From Eopsaltria australis (Eukaryota > Chordata > Aves > Passeriformes > Petroicidae): 64,000 nt of DNA. Positions 28,601 through 43,600 of this stretch are shown piece after piece. A program made the translations under genes and the position numbers. Under the pieces are notes generated by a model that was not told where the DNA came from, searched no databases, and saw only the letters and a list, made by a program, of their open reading frames with translations. Position 1 is the first letter of the stretch. Each line of letters starts with the position of its first letter. The stretch covers positions 248,001 through 312,000 of the forward strand of contig JAVTVJ010001329.1 of the NCBI GenBank assembly GCA_034509425.1, in the 5' to 3' direction.

Positions 28601-31600
28601 GCAAGATGCTGCTCTACAGCAACAGAAAAAATATAAACATTTTTGGGTTTACAGGAGTGCATTACCCACAAACTTCCATGCAGAGGGAAGCATACAGATT
28701 TGAAAAGTCATTTCAACAACTTTTAATTTCCTCTCTTTTAGGTTTTAGAATTGACAGATGTGTTCTCATTCAAACTTGCATATTATTAAATTCAGCTTGG
28801 CCCAGATTCATATAATCTGAGTTTCTAAATGTGATTAATGTAAATATGGAAACAACTTATTTCAGACTTCCTATACAGCCTTCAAAACTAAGCAAATAAT
28901 TCAAGAAGAATTGGTACACCAAAAAAACAAAATAATTTTGAAACCTCTCCTCATCATGAATTATTCAGTAAAGTGCAAAGCATCTGAATTCCTAGCATAG
29001 GTGCCTTGATTATGTTGGATGAATCAGGGCATGTGTGTCTGTACTATCTAAATTTCTGGTCTGAAGATAAACGAAAACATTCTGGAAAATAGGAGGATGC
29101 ATGCAAACATTGGTATGAATTATCTTGGCAGGCATTCCCACAAAACACGCTAAATATCTGTTAGTCATGGAAAAACATAGATAACTATAACAGCATGATG
29201 AATCCAGAAAACCTTCAAACTTAACAGAAATATTGGAAGGGCTCTACAAAATTATACTGTTCCCAGTTTCCAGCCTTTAATTTAGGTGAGTCAAAACAGT
29301 GCAGAATTTACATCTTGAATTTTAAGTATAGGAAGATCAAGGAGATGTTATTCTTTCCTTTAATGAGCTAAGAGGCATTGCTTCAGTGTGCACTCAAGAA
29401 TTAAAAGGTGCTTTAAGTAGATGAACTTCCTTTCCAATACCTACAAGAAGTAAACTGCATTATTCAAAATGGAGATAGTACTGTGGCTAGTTTCTCCCAA
29501 CAACATCTAATTCCTGTAATTTTTTCTTATGATGTGAACCTAAGTGTTTTGTCAGGTTCAAACAGCAAGGGAAAAGACCTTAAATTAAATCTTTATTCCA
29601 ACACAATTGCCTAAAAGTAATAAATTTCTAATATTATTATAGGCCAGATACAACATATTTTAATAGGTAATGGGTCAAATTTTAACTCAGAGACTGTGCC
29701 ATGGCACAACAGGTAACATCAATTAACTCTCCCCTTCCCTTTCATGCCACTTAACAGCACATCCCTTTCAGAGAAAACTCTAATGGCTTAGCAGTTTAGA
29801 AAAGGTATTACAAACAGAATCTCAGCATGTTTGCAAGCACCTTTTTTAGATATAAACATCATACTTCTAAAGTACAGCAAAAAGTCTGCATGATCAGTCT
29901 TCTGGGGGCTATTTTTAGACAGATTTCAGGAGGTTGCTATTTTTCACCTAGATTCCAAAATCTCATTCAGATAAATTTCTAAATTTGTAACAAGCCTTTG
30001 ATTTATGAAGTCATGGCTTATATTAATGGTTATGACCTGGGAATTGTTCTCACAACACATACCAAAGAAATTCTCTTGAGCCTTTTCTAAAAAAAGTTAT
30101 AAGCATTGATAAAACTTATTTAAATCTGAAATTGCCTGGAGTCATTCAAGTTTTCTCTGCAGTTTCTGGAAGATAGGTTTACTTAAGCTGAGTATTCCAG
30201 TTACATTCCACTCATATAACCACCCACCTGTTTCATCTTCATCCTCTGAGTTCCAAATGTGTATAAATATAAATATGTCAAATTTGCTGAAACAGTATGA
30301 ACATCTGCCACATACCACCAAAAAGCACCCCTGTTCAGTCAAGCCACAGTTTTACTACAGTAGAAAAAAACATTACTGCTACTTGCCATGTTAGGAATGA
30401 AAACAATCTCTAGCATTTTCAGTCAGGCATATCCTTTATTAAGATTATTTTTTAAAGTTGAATAGAGTACTTTGTTTTAACATAATGGAATACTTCCATT
30501 TACTCTGCAACAGTAAAGTGCTCACACAACCATAGATCAGCTGACAATGAGGAGAAATAAACTCTGAAAGCTCTGTTCAGGTTGGTAGGTTTCCAAACCA
30601 TAGCTTAGTTATGAAATCAGAAAGGACAAATAATTGCGAACTTTTAAGTCCGTGGAGTAGAAGTGCCAAACGTTTAGTTCACATGCGAATAGGCATTCAT
30701 CTATTTTACATTCAGCTTGTATAGAATTTTGTCTCACAGAGTCCATGTGGGATTTCTACCACAGAGAATATGCCATAAAAGACACCCATGAAAGAATCCA
30801 AAACCAAAACACAGCATGTCCAACCAGACTGAACTTAACATTTGTTAATGCATAGTATTTTTCAGCCTGCTAGCCAGTTCACTTAATTATTTACATTACA
30901 CTTGCTCCAAAACATCTTCTATCTAAACTATTACAGACACTTTATCACTATCACCATTTGGCAACCTTTAGGGAATAAAGAGCATGAAGTTCTTTCACCT
31001 GACTCACCAAGAAAAACCATGAACATTTAGATGTTTTTCACTCTTTAAAATAGCTTTACTGTTCTCTAGATTTAACCTCTGATAAAATAAAAGCACTTAT
31101 GAAATATCTTACAAGTCAGAAACATGTAAAAAGTTAAACATGTTTTTTCAAAAAAATATTCCTCCCTAATATACATTTAAAAAGTCAATAATGCTACTAA
31201 GACTTTGTAATTCATGCAGTAAACCCCGATTTTAGTTATACACACTTCCATGGAAGTACATTAAAGTTATATATGCAGTAGTGTAAGCATTAAAGTTTTT
31301 TTTGCAAGTTGCTAAGCAGTGAAATTAAGTCCATCAGCAGCAATACACTTAAGATTTTAATCCTGGACTTATCAAAACATAAAAAAACAATGCAACCAAT
31401 AGATGATCCATATTTGGCACTGCTATCTAAAACAGAAATGAATAACTGAAATAAAACGCATTCTTCCTCTTATCAAAAAAGAGCCTTATGTTCATTTTAA
31501 GACTTCCAGTGAACATGTTAGCACAGAAGTTCGTAAGCATGAGGATGATACAACCTGTATACCACTATATAGGCAACCTTATTAGCAAGCCATCCCATTA

Positions 31601-34600
31601 AATTGTTTGTGCTTTAATGACCAAAATTAAAACAATACATCACTGGTGTAGGCCAATCCTTGGCCTTTGACTCAGCAATTTATTTCACTTCTACATACCT
31701 CAGTTTCCTCATCTGAAAAAATGGGAATAAATAATACCTATTTCAAGGAATTAGCTATAAGGTTTTCAGCAATGTTGGTGAAGTTTTTCACAATCCCTAA
31801 GGATCCTATTGTTCTTAGCAAACACACTACAGTCAGCAAACTAAACAATTACAGCTCGAGAGAGAGAGAGATGTCCACAGACTCCACTTTTCAACAGTTC
31901 TACAACTGTTATAGCAAAATGCGTTCATTCAAATGTTTACTTCAGGATCTTGAGAGAAAGAAATTTATGCATAACATCCCACCTAGTGACAATGACTGTA
32001 GTTGTCTACAAACTTACCAAGTAATTAGGGTAAGAAATTAAAAGTGTATGTGTATGTTTGTCAGCTAGTCATGCAAAGAAGATCTGCAACCACAGGGCTA
32101 AGGTAGAGGGACAAGGGTTAAAAATTACAGCATGTCTCTGTTACTGCAGGAAGGAAGAACAATTTCCTATGTAGCTTCCACAGCTGGTTCCAATTCCATT
32201 ACTGTTTCGATTACTAATTCTCCCATGCCACCCATAAATTACCTTCAAAACACTAACATTTAAGCTCTCTTATAGCAGCACAATTTTATGTAATGTGACA
32301 TAAGAATAAATTGCTAAGTGACTTTAACTATGCATCTGGAAAGAGGAAAAGATACATTTTTATTGTAGGGACTTGAGGTCCATGCTTGGTATAAACACAC
32401 CTTCCTTCATGTTTCACTCAGGCATATTCTTTTATCTAAAGCAATGGCAGAAAAAAGCAGTGCATTAGGGCCAGATTATGTACCTCATGTTGCTAAAATG
32501 GTTGTAATACCCAACAACAATAATTTTCAAGCTGTAATAATTTCTAAGATGTTCGAGACAAGTACTAAGCACTAGGTTAAAAACAGTAACCAGGGTGAAT
32601 GTCCTGGTTTTATTTGTAATCATAAAGTAAATAATTGTAAAACGTTATGTCCAACAGTTATGAAACATGCTTGTCTTCTATGCATTTATATGGTATATTT
32701 TACTACAGTACCTATATATGTTGAGATCCCTCCAGCATACTGTATCAAAAATACTGATTTCCATACACGTAATGTAGTCCAAAAATTCTAAATGATTACA
32801 ATTAAACCTGACAGGACACACAACTAGACAAAGCACCATTGATTTCTACAAAGCAATCAATCTATAATTGTTCAGTATGGCTCAGCTCTGAGTTACACAG
32901 GAAAAGAACAAAGACCTCAACACATCTTCCAGTGAAATGTCGCCCATGTTAAATCCAGCACTCATTACAGTCATTCCTCAAGGAGTCTGAGATATATGAG
33001 TATTCAGAAGCAACGCTTTCACTTTTTAACCCAGACTAAGATAAAGATCCATTGTCTTGACAACAGACAACATTTTAGCTTTGTGCACAGAAAAAGAACA
33101 CAAAAAGTCAACATCATACTTCATTGAAATGCCTCATTTCACAGATTTTTACTGACATTATTTAAGATCTCATACATATTTCTTCCTTCATAACATATAG
33201 AAAATGTAGATTAGATACAACCTATGATATCTCTCCTTATTCAATAGGTTTCTTGATCTTTACAAGGAGCTGCTGATGATACTCCATACCATACAAAGAT
33301 TACTTGAGTTACAAGTAAAATATTCTTCCTTTTACAATAGAAAATTTAAGTTTGGATGATATGATTTAAATAAAATTGCTATCAATTGTGTATACAATAA
33401 ACTTGTTAACCTAGATGAAATGGATTAACAACAATATGCATCTTCACCTTGGTCATAACAGAGTTATATATTTTCAGTGCAAATCAATCTAGTTCAAAGA
33501 TGGCAACTTCAGATATTCAGATGAAACTCTACAATTACTTTCTTTGTAAGAGTCAGGAAAGAAAAGCACAGTCCGTAGATATAAAGAACTCCAGAACATA
33601 TCTACTTTATATCTGTTGTACAATTTGCAGTATGACAATTGCTTTTGTGCTTGTATGTTTTAAATAGGATAAAATGTCCCACCTTGCAGGTATATGCAGA
33701 TACTTCAGTAAATACAGTAAGTTTGTTCATTGAGCTGCTCAGATTCCACCAAGACAGAAACCATTATTAATGCCTATTATTTATGAACAATCACTGAATA
33801 GTTTAACTTGATAGGGACCTGTAAAGGCCATCTAGTCCAATGCCCCTGCAATAAACAGGGGTATCTTCAACTAGATCACGTTGCACAGACCTCTGTTCAA
33901 CCTGGTCTTGCACTGCATTTCCAGGGAAGGGGCATGTACTATCTCTCTCTGGGTAACCTGTTCTAGCATTTTACTGGCCTCAGCGTAAAAAACCTTCTAT
34001 CTAAGCTAAATCAACCCTCTTATAGCTCAATGCCATGACCCTTGCTCAATAACTACAGAGCCTGCTAAAGTGTTCGTCCCCATCTTTCTTGTGGGGCTCC
34101 TTTAGGTACTGGAAGGATGCAGTAGGGTCCCCTCAGTGCTTTCTCCAGGTCCCAACTCTCTCAGCCTTTTCCTCATACAAGAGGCGCTGTTGCTCTCTGA
34201 GCATCTTTGTGGCCCTTCCCTGGACTCATTCTGAAAGGTTCATGTCCTTCATTTAGTGGGGACCCCAGCTCTGGAAGCAGAGCTCCAGGTGGGTCTCACC
34301 AGAGCAGAGCAGAGCCTGCTGCCCACACTGCTCTGGATGCAGCCCAGGACACATTTGGCTTTTAGGGCTGCAAGCATACATTGCCAGGTCATTTCCAGCT
34401 TTTCATTCCCAAATTCTTCTTGGCAGGGTTGCCCTCCATGCCTTTGTCCTCCTGGGTTGTAAAAACAAACAAAAAAACCCCCCACAATAAGGAGAAAAAA
34501 TAATGAGCTTTGTATATAATACTTATGTTACAAGTGGAGTCTTGCTGTTGTTGAGAAGACAGATCCATGATATTTCATACCTCCTGGCTGACTGATTGGT

Positions 34601-37600
34601 GAGGTTCCTAGGGAAAGCATGGTTCCATAACTACTGTTTCTATTAAAAAAGCAAGCTCTAAAAGTCCTCTAGCAGTTCTTCCCCTGTAATAAGTAAGTCC
34701 AACATGCTATTCTATCAAAAGAGAAACAAAAGTACAAAATACGCCAAAAATGTGCGTGAGAGAAGCTGAGAGCTTATAAACACTGGCTTTTCAGAGGAAA
34801 GGCTGAAGTGGTGGGAAGGAACATACAACCCATAAAATAATCTGTATTGAATGCAGTCCAAGATTTTTCACTCATATTTGTTCAAATTCCCTGTTACGGA
34901 CATATTCCAGAAAATTCATACGGAAGCCAAAACAAGGATTCCCAATTTTGCATAGTTTGCTGCACTTGGGCAGAATTTAACTCCCGTTTCTAGAATTCAT
35001 TCTCTAAGCCCAAATTCTTCACATTAACCTCATGTTTGACATCCCCCTTGAACATGTGATCCACAAAATGACATGGTTTAGTTCTGAAACTAATGCCATC
35101 TCACATAACACCTACTCCTGTCCCAGACTTAACTGTTTCCCAAGCCTCTTAAGAATTTACATTTCACCTCTAGGGAGCTGAAGAAAATGGACAGTAGACA
35201 TGCTTACAAAACAAACTGTTTCACAGTAAGCTTTTCAATGCTGTTATTCTGTTTACAGAAACATTGCAAAGGACAGGTCATTTGAAGGCACTTTTCTTTA
35301 CATGCTTGCTTTCAGAATATACCTGGCCTTCCGTATCATACATTTCAGATACTCTGGATCCTCAGTTCATTTAGCTACCACAGGCAATATCCAGTTTGAG
35401 ACAGCAGAAATGGGTCTCCATGTAGAGAATAATGGCAATCCCTTCTCCTTAGGTTCCTCTCATGAGATCTGATAAACCACTACAAACTTCCTTCAATTTA
35501 TTTAATGAGTAAAACCTATTAAAATGAGGAAACCTTTAAAATGCAGAAACCCTGACACTGGGTACGTAGTTCCTACTTGTGAACCACGTACCCTTAGAAT
35601 TTCAGTGTAATTCAGAAGTAAAGAAATAGAGAAAGCAAAAGAATCCTGCTTTTAAAACAAAATCATAAGTTTGAGACAAACAGGTACAAAAATTATTAAA
35701 ACCCACTGTAAGTTACTCATGCATTCTGAAATCCTCACAGTCACTATGATACTGAACAATTCCAGTAGCATGGGCCATAGGTGAGGGAACAAGCTAGAAA
35801 GAGTGAGCAAATACATATAAATAGATTTTTGCAGCTGGTTGTGGATATCAAGGACTTACAAGTATCTATTAATACTGACAGGGACTGGGCAGGATAGAAA
35901 TTGCACTATTAAAATTTTGCACAATAAAGGGAGTGGGAGAGTTCTGGCTAAGACACTGGAATTTTTCATAAGGTTACATATTCACTCCAAATTATATTTT
36001 CTGTTCAAGTGTTCACAAACTGGCACTTAGAGAACTCAAATAACCAATAAGCTACAATACGAACTGCACACAATTTAACCTATCCACCCCAAAGGACAAA
36101 AGACCTGAGATGACCTTCTTAGAACTTGCAATTACAACCAGGTGTGGTATGTTAAGCCTCATGCTTAAACAGTAAGCCCTTCTCACTGTAAAAGTGCCAA
36201 GCTGAGAGATTATTGCCAGTGTGCCTCCTGCATGCCTTTTCAACAAGAAGAATGGCACAAAGCAAGGTCAGGCAATGCATTGTCAGGGGCTGCCACACAG
36301 TGTTTTCAAAGCCCCTACAAAATCTAAAGCTGGGCTGTTTTCTTTGATGAAGGATGAGCTGTTACAGGTTGAAGATAAAGTAAATATTTCTTATTCAACT
36401 TATTTCAAACAGAAACATTCTGCACATGTTTAGATTCTCATCAGGTCTTGGCCTGCAAGACAAACTTCCTAACACAGAAAGCCTAAACTTACCAATGGTC
36501 TTTCTTTAAGATGATCTGTGCCTCAATCACTCCTGATTTAATTTTCTTTATCTAAAAAAGCCTCAATACCTACAAGGAGCTTAAAACCAAAACCAAAGGA
36601 AGTTCTATGAAGTTCTAGTTACTGGGAAATTCTCCTGCTCAATTTAGTTCTGAAAATGAGCCAATTACTTTAGTAGCTATGTAATCATAAGAAAAATACA
36701 GCATAAAAATACTTTTTCATTTATATATAAATTTGGTTTAAAATGTCCAAAACCAAATCACTAACTAATACTCCAAAAAGGTGAACACACAAGAAGTGCC
36801 AAGGCTGACTCCAGGAAAAAAAAATCTTCTTACTATACTTGGAAAGCAAGTAGGTTTGATAAATATAGAATCATCAGAAGGAAACACAAATCTGCAATCC
36901 CATGTTTTCAATTGTTTTTTTCTTGCCATACTTTGGAAATTTTCAATACTTTAAAGTATTACTCAGAGCAACATTAACTCTTCTTCAGACATCCACCCAC
37001 AAGATGCAGATAGACACAAAATTTTACCAGAGTACTTGGGTAATTTCTGTGATATTCTCCCACCTACTCTAAGTTAGTTGCAGAGTCCATCAGGAAGATA
37101 CTCCCTAAAAGTATTAGACAGAGTTGCAGCTTTCATTAGTTCCTACACTGTGAGATGATTCTCAAGAGGTGAACTAATGCAAATTGCATTAAACTACAGA
37201 GTTAAACTACAGCTGACAGCTATTATATTTTTACAGGATAGGACCAGTTTTCATAACTATCATGTGAATTGGGCAGATGCTTATTTAAAATAGCCTCATA
37301 AATAGCATAGTTATAACTGGTTTAGATTTAGTGACATTCATTTTACTCAGAGGAATTAATATTTCTTCTGAAAATGCATTGAATTATTTTACTACTACTC
37401 ATTCATTGAAAAACAGAATGCAGTTTCTTATTTGGACAACAAGACTTTGAGAAACCACAGGAAACTACCATTAGGTTTTCCCATAAATTCACTGTCTATT
37501 CAATGTATCATAATTGTCTCCTCTAAGAATAAAATTTTATGGACAGCAACTGGACTAATCTTTACACTATTAATTTAGAGATAATTGAAAGGATCTGCCT

Positions 37601-40600
37601 TTAAAATTGGAGTTCTCCAATACAAAAACTTTACTACTTACAGGCTTGCATTGTCACAAATATAAACATTTGTTATTTTAAAAATGAAAAGAAAAGTTCC
37701 TTTACAGAAAGGAGAAAATATGCCAGAGTCACAAGAGATAGGGATTCAAGCAGGAATGGAACAGAGAGGATCAACTGAATGCCTGATCCCTAAAAAGGAA
37801 CCTTAGGAAGAGCAATCAATTATGACAGAGTACTGGTCAGAGAAAAAGAAAAAAAAGAAAAAAAAAAGCCCCAAATCAACTGGCTGTCCTCGCCAAAGAA
37901 AACGCTAGATAAGGCAGCTTTTAATCACAGAACAGAGAAACAACTCTGAAGGACTCTGAAAAAAGAAATGTAATAAATGCCAAGATAAAACAAATGAAGT
38001 CATTAAAACAAGTAGTTATTATACCATTGACAGAAAAAAAATCCACACCAGAATTTTTAAACTATTTTCTATTGAGATGTACTGTGAAGTTTACTCTGGA
38101 ATTGTTATTTTTAGAATTTAAATTTGGATTATTCACTTCTAATGAGTCAAAAATTATCACACTCTTCTGTGTGACCCAACATTTAACCTTGTGTGCCTGC
38201 ATATCCATGCATGTCATCCAAATGAGACAGCATTTTTTAAACATGAGGAAAAGTAAATGTATGAAAAATACACAAATGATATAAAAAAGCAACTAGTGCA
38301 TAGGCGTTTGCATCTTCTTCAGACTTTTAATATTTCCTACAGGAAAAAATCATGGAGATAAAAACCAATTTATTTTTAGATGTCTTAAGGCATCCAAAAT
38401 GCATAGAATGCTCATAAAGACCAAGACTTGACACTGTAGACCAAGAAGAGGTTGTCTTTAAAATGATTCAGCACTCTGTGTCACAGTGATCTCATAAAAC
38501 AGGCATGTGCAGTTTGTAGACACTGAGGATGATTAAGCTACTTACATTTCCTTCTGAATTTCCATTTCTGATATTTTTGGTACTCAGTAGAAAAGGTAGC
38601 AAATTAATTTAAAGAAGGAATGTCACTGAGAAATACCTTTATTCTTATATTTAAGACAAGAGTAGTTACTTCATGGCATCAGTTTTGCAAGAGACATATG
38701 TGGACTATTTGTACTGCAAAAATCTGGTGGCACTGAAGGCAGCTGATGCCCAGAGATGCCACACATAGCCAAACATGCACATTTGCCTTCTCTGCAGAGA
38801 CCAGCATGTTCCAAAGCACCCCAAGTAACAGGTTGGTTAGAAAAAGCTAAACCTTTATAAATCCAGGCAATGCATGAAACTTCTAAGGTTACTGAGCTAA
38901 GAAAGAAACACACTGCTGCATAAATCCTAAGTAACTTCTCCATCCTCCAACTAATCTTCCAAAGTTGACAATTCCATTTTTAACATGAGATAAAAAAGAA
39001 AAAGTCTATACATAAAATGCGATTTCTTTACTTTTTCTGTTTTCCTCTTTTCTTCTCTAAAAGTATTTACTCCTATGGTTTGCCTGTAGTACATAACAGG
39101 AAAAGAACAGCTAACTCACACAAGCTAGTAGAGGCAGACATTAATGTAAAATTTGTCTTCATTCACAGGATATTGCAATTTTAATAAAGGTTATCAACTC
39201 TTTCTGACACCTGAATTAATCTACAAGTACACACCCTACAGTAAGTGATGGGGAAATATCACTAGATTTGTGATACTTGTGAAATAGTTGACCAAAAAAA
39301 CCAAGCCAGACTAGAACATTTCCATGAAAATAACTCCTATCAACTAGAACTCTAAATTCTGCTTTCATTCTAGATACTTAAATTGACTGACTAAGGTAAC
39401 TCTTCAAAGCCATTTTTTTCCATGATAGAAGTTTTGGTCATGTGTAGAAAAATAAGTTCTATTCTTGATTTCTATAGCTCTTCCAGAATTTATTTCCTGC
39501 ATTGTCCTGGTTTCAGCCCAGAACAGCACGACGGGGCATGGACAAGACATTATATTAGTAATACCTCATGTCAGTGCCAGGGCCAAGGAAAAGGGACTCT
39601 TCCAAGAAGAAGGGCATTCCTTTTCCAGTTACCAGAAGTCATTCAATGCTGCTTAACTGTCCCAGGCACAGAGACCATTTTCCATGTGAACCACCCTCTC
39701 TTTGCACATTTTGTTATTAATATTCTTGCTGTTACTCTTTGCTTTTATTTCCCATTGTTGTTTCCAGTGAATTGTTCTTATCTCAACTTGTGATCTCTGC
39801 CTTTTGTGTCTCCCACCAGATGGAGCAGTTCACAGTTTTCTTTATAATGGGAGTACTAAACTGGGGAATACCATTCCCAAACATGGTTCATACTCATTAT
39901 TATATGAAAGATGACCTACGGGGCCTCTGTATTGCAAAAGGTCACTACGACTGACTGAGTTCACCCCTTATTTAAGACCTTGTGTTTCACCACATGAGAA
40001 TACTCACAGAAGTTAATTCCACCCATCCAAATAATCCAAATCAAAATCTTGACATAGTACTACTTACTCTAAAAACTGGTTCCAAAATAGCTGCTAAAGA
40101 GGGCTGCAGAAACTATGCAAGACTACTAAAAATTCCAGGAAGTCTGGTGTGCATCTGTGGTGTTTTCACTGTCCCTCTATGGAATTGTGGGGAATAAAAA
40201 AATTTTAAAAAAGAAGAAAGAAGTTTATTGATGTTAGCTGGCAGTACTAGGGTTAAGAAGACTGCTCCACTCACAAGTTTTTTACCTCCACCTTGACAGC
40301 ACACTTTGCTGCAACATTTCAGCAATGCAAAAATGTTCGTTGCTTTCATTCATTAAACACTGGTCAACTAATTAAACTTGGAAATAAAAAGGAAAGCCAC
40401 AAATCACCCTCTTTCTGGTAGCAGCAAACCATGTTTTGTCTGTGTCTTCTGTCTCATTAATAGTGCAAATCCTAATAGTGTAAAATAGTGTACACCACTG
40501 GAGCTTCCAGTGAGTATGCATTCAGTCCCACTTACAAAACTGGAGGTCCATGTCTGCAGTCCCACCGAAGTAATCACAATACTTACATGAAAACGGATCT

Positions 40601-43600
40601 AATCCTCCAATCTTAAATAATGAACCTGAGCTTCATGAGATGGCTATTTATTAGCTATTTGCATTAAGCCCTATTTTAGAAAACTGAATGAGAAGCTCCC
40701 TAATCAGATTTAAAGCCGATGATGTTCAGAATTGTAATACTTCCAAGTAAAATACAGGAATAAATACTTTACAAAAGCACATTTCAAAAGCCTCAGAACT
40801 TCACAAAAAGGCGTGGTTAGTAAAAAGTCATACAATTGATTTTTTATGATTATTCAGATCCTCTGGAGAAAGTAACTATATTGGTTTATGAAAGGAAATC
40901 AGAAAAAAGTCTTTCTTCTTTCTGCATTTGCTTATATGAATATTTATTAATCTTTCGTTACAATAGTATGTCAAATAAGCATTCATGAATAGTACACAAG
41001 GTAATGCAGTAAAATACTGCCCCAGATCCTAAGAATTTGAAAATAATTTTATTAGACTTTAAAATACAAAGGAAAGGATAAGCAGGAGTAAAGGAAGGAA
41101 GTTCAGTGTGACTGTTGTGAGATCTGGATACTGTTAGCATCAAGTATGTATGGTCCCTGTATACAGCTAAGTGCCCACCTGCAAATAAGAGATGCCATTG
41201 CAGCAGTTGTAAAACAATTCAAGTGGTAGTCTCACATTCATAAAAATCCAAAGCCATCTCTTAAACAAACAGCAGACATTCCTAGAGTCAACAAAATTGC
41301 TCTCCAAGGATTTCATTGGAGTGGTCTGCAGTTCCAATAGTTTAACATAAATCATTTGTTCATCAAAAATCCTGTGAAGACTTGTTTTGGAGAGAAAGTG
41401 TAACTGCATGTCTCTTACACTCTTTCTTCAAATACAATCCTTTTAAATTATTTATTCATCCCCACCATAAATATTTCAAATACTTGTTATCATCCACTTA
41501 ACTTTCTTCTTGATTCAAACAAAAGTACTCTGTACCTGTATTTCTCATTATTCTGTTTAGAGCACAAACGACTTTTCAAAAAGATAACGCTCATGCCAGA
41601 TACAGAGAAAACCTGCTATCTTCAATTTGTGTTTTCCATAGTGATGCAAACAAGGTCAAATACAGTGTGATCATTGCTGTTAGTTGCTCGGCCAAATTTA
41701 AAAAGATTTTATATATTTTAACACTGATGAAAACAATATGCTACTTGCTTCTTTTTAAAAGTATATTGGAAATTTGTTGCAACTGCCAAAAAATGCATCA
41801 AGCATCATGTAAAGAGGCAGCCACCGATTCCTTTTGACTGTGTTTTCAGTTCTCAAAGAGTAAATTAATTACTCCTCCAAAGATCCAAACTTTTACTGAA
41901 AGTAAAGAAATGTTCAGGATAGAATGTTCATATACCATTGCATGTACCAATGTATAGCACTGCACTGCACGTAGTATTGCACGTACCCTTGCAACTACCC
42001 ATTCTTGTTACATAATACTGTATCAAAAATAGTCTTGTGACTGAGATAAACATGCAGAATACAGGCTTAGAAAGACTTAGATTTTTTTTCATAAGGGGTA
42101 GGTCACATACTTGGCAGAAAAAAAAATTAAAGGTCCACTGCCCCTCCAAGAGCAGTAGAGCACATCAGCTTCCACAAAATCCGCATATAAAGAAATCAAG
42201 GGTCTCAGGAGGGATGAGCATGGGGATCCCATGTTCTACCTGTGGAAGGTTTACAGCCACAGTATATCTGGCCTTGAGATGAAGAATACCTTGCATCACT
42301 CTTAACAGCTCCCTCTTGAAACACAGAATTGGTAACAGCAGCTCCTAAAGAAGGCTTTCTACAGGGTACACCAGCTAAAGCCAGCCTGGTAAAGGGTCTC
42401 TAAAGGAGCTGATAAAAAGTGAAAACAGTACATAAGAAGATCTCTGAACTTCATTAAAAAGGGGAGTAAAACCAATAATTATGTTCTGTATCACATTTTA
42501 TTTAATACTGCTAAAATCACCTCTAAGTTCGAAGTACCACACAGTCAACAAATATATGCCTCTTAACACTCTCACAAAACATTTCCAAAAACAAACTCAC
42601 AGGACTCTAAGTACCTATCTGCAGGGGAAACATTCTAAAACTTTTCATATTCTGTCATACTACAAATTAATTAAAATCCATATCATCCACCAAAAAGGAT
42701 GGCAGGATATACAGCAGAGAGTGCTTGGCCTTACTAAGCTCTGCAGAATCAAGCAATGGAGATCTGGAAAGTGCACTCCATGAACAACTGGCGATCATGA
42801 ACTCTGGGGCACTGGGTTGAAGAGGAGATGAGCAAGTACCCCAAGCCTTTTTATCAAAGATCAACATTCCCTAAGGGAATTACCTTATTAGCTTCCTCTC
42901 CACATGATGATCTCTGTTTCTTAAGTTGAGCATTCCTTTCTTTACAGGTTCTGTTTGATTCTCCCACATTGGAAGACAGAGATTGATGATTTTGTTGTCT
43001 TTTCATTTTTGCAAAGTTTGCAAATCTGTTTTAGCTCACTTTGAATATAATCTTTCTCATTCTTTGCACCACCAGTAAGCATATCAATGATCTTTATAAA
43101 AATGCCACAACTTGTTCCAAGTTTAATATAATGTTCCAAGTTTAATATAAATAAAATACATTTACCTCATTTTCACTGTTAAGACCTAAGAACATATCAT
43201 GCATATATATGAAAAAAGCATTTGCTTCATGATTATATAGGAAGGTAACACACAAGCAAATTGAAAGCAATGGTTAACTGCTACCTATCTTTTATCAACT
43301 AGAAATATTTAAAAGATAATGCCTCTTACCCTCAGAACCACATTTTTCTGTCTCTGTTGCATATAGAAAATTGCTTTGTTCAGTTTACTATACTTTTTCC
43401 TCTTTAGACAAGATGAAACATGACTGGGTAAATAAGATTCAGCAGTTACAGGACAGACAATTCTCAGTCTAAATCTTACAAATCCTTACGATGACTAAAA
43501 ATTCCCATAACATTTATTTATTTTTACAACACCATAATTTTTAGTCTGGTACCATAGCCAAATTCTAATTGGAGCAATTACAGTCTACTTAAATTCTCCA

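Noticed and set aside
31667..32041. 124-codon plus-strand frame
   Set aside because: It starts inside the MIR-like SINE and continues into ordinary intron; no protein similarity.
39422..39793. 123-codon plus-strand frame
   Set aside because: It covers an LTR fragment; the frame is chance.
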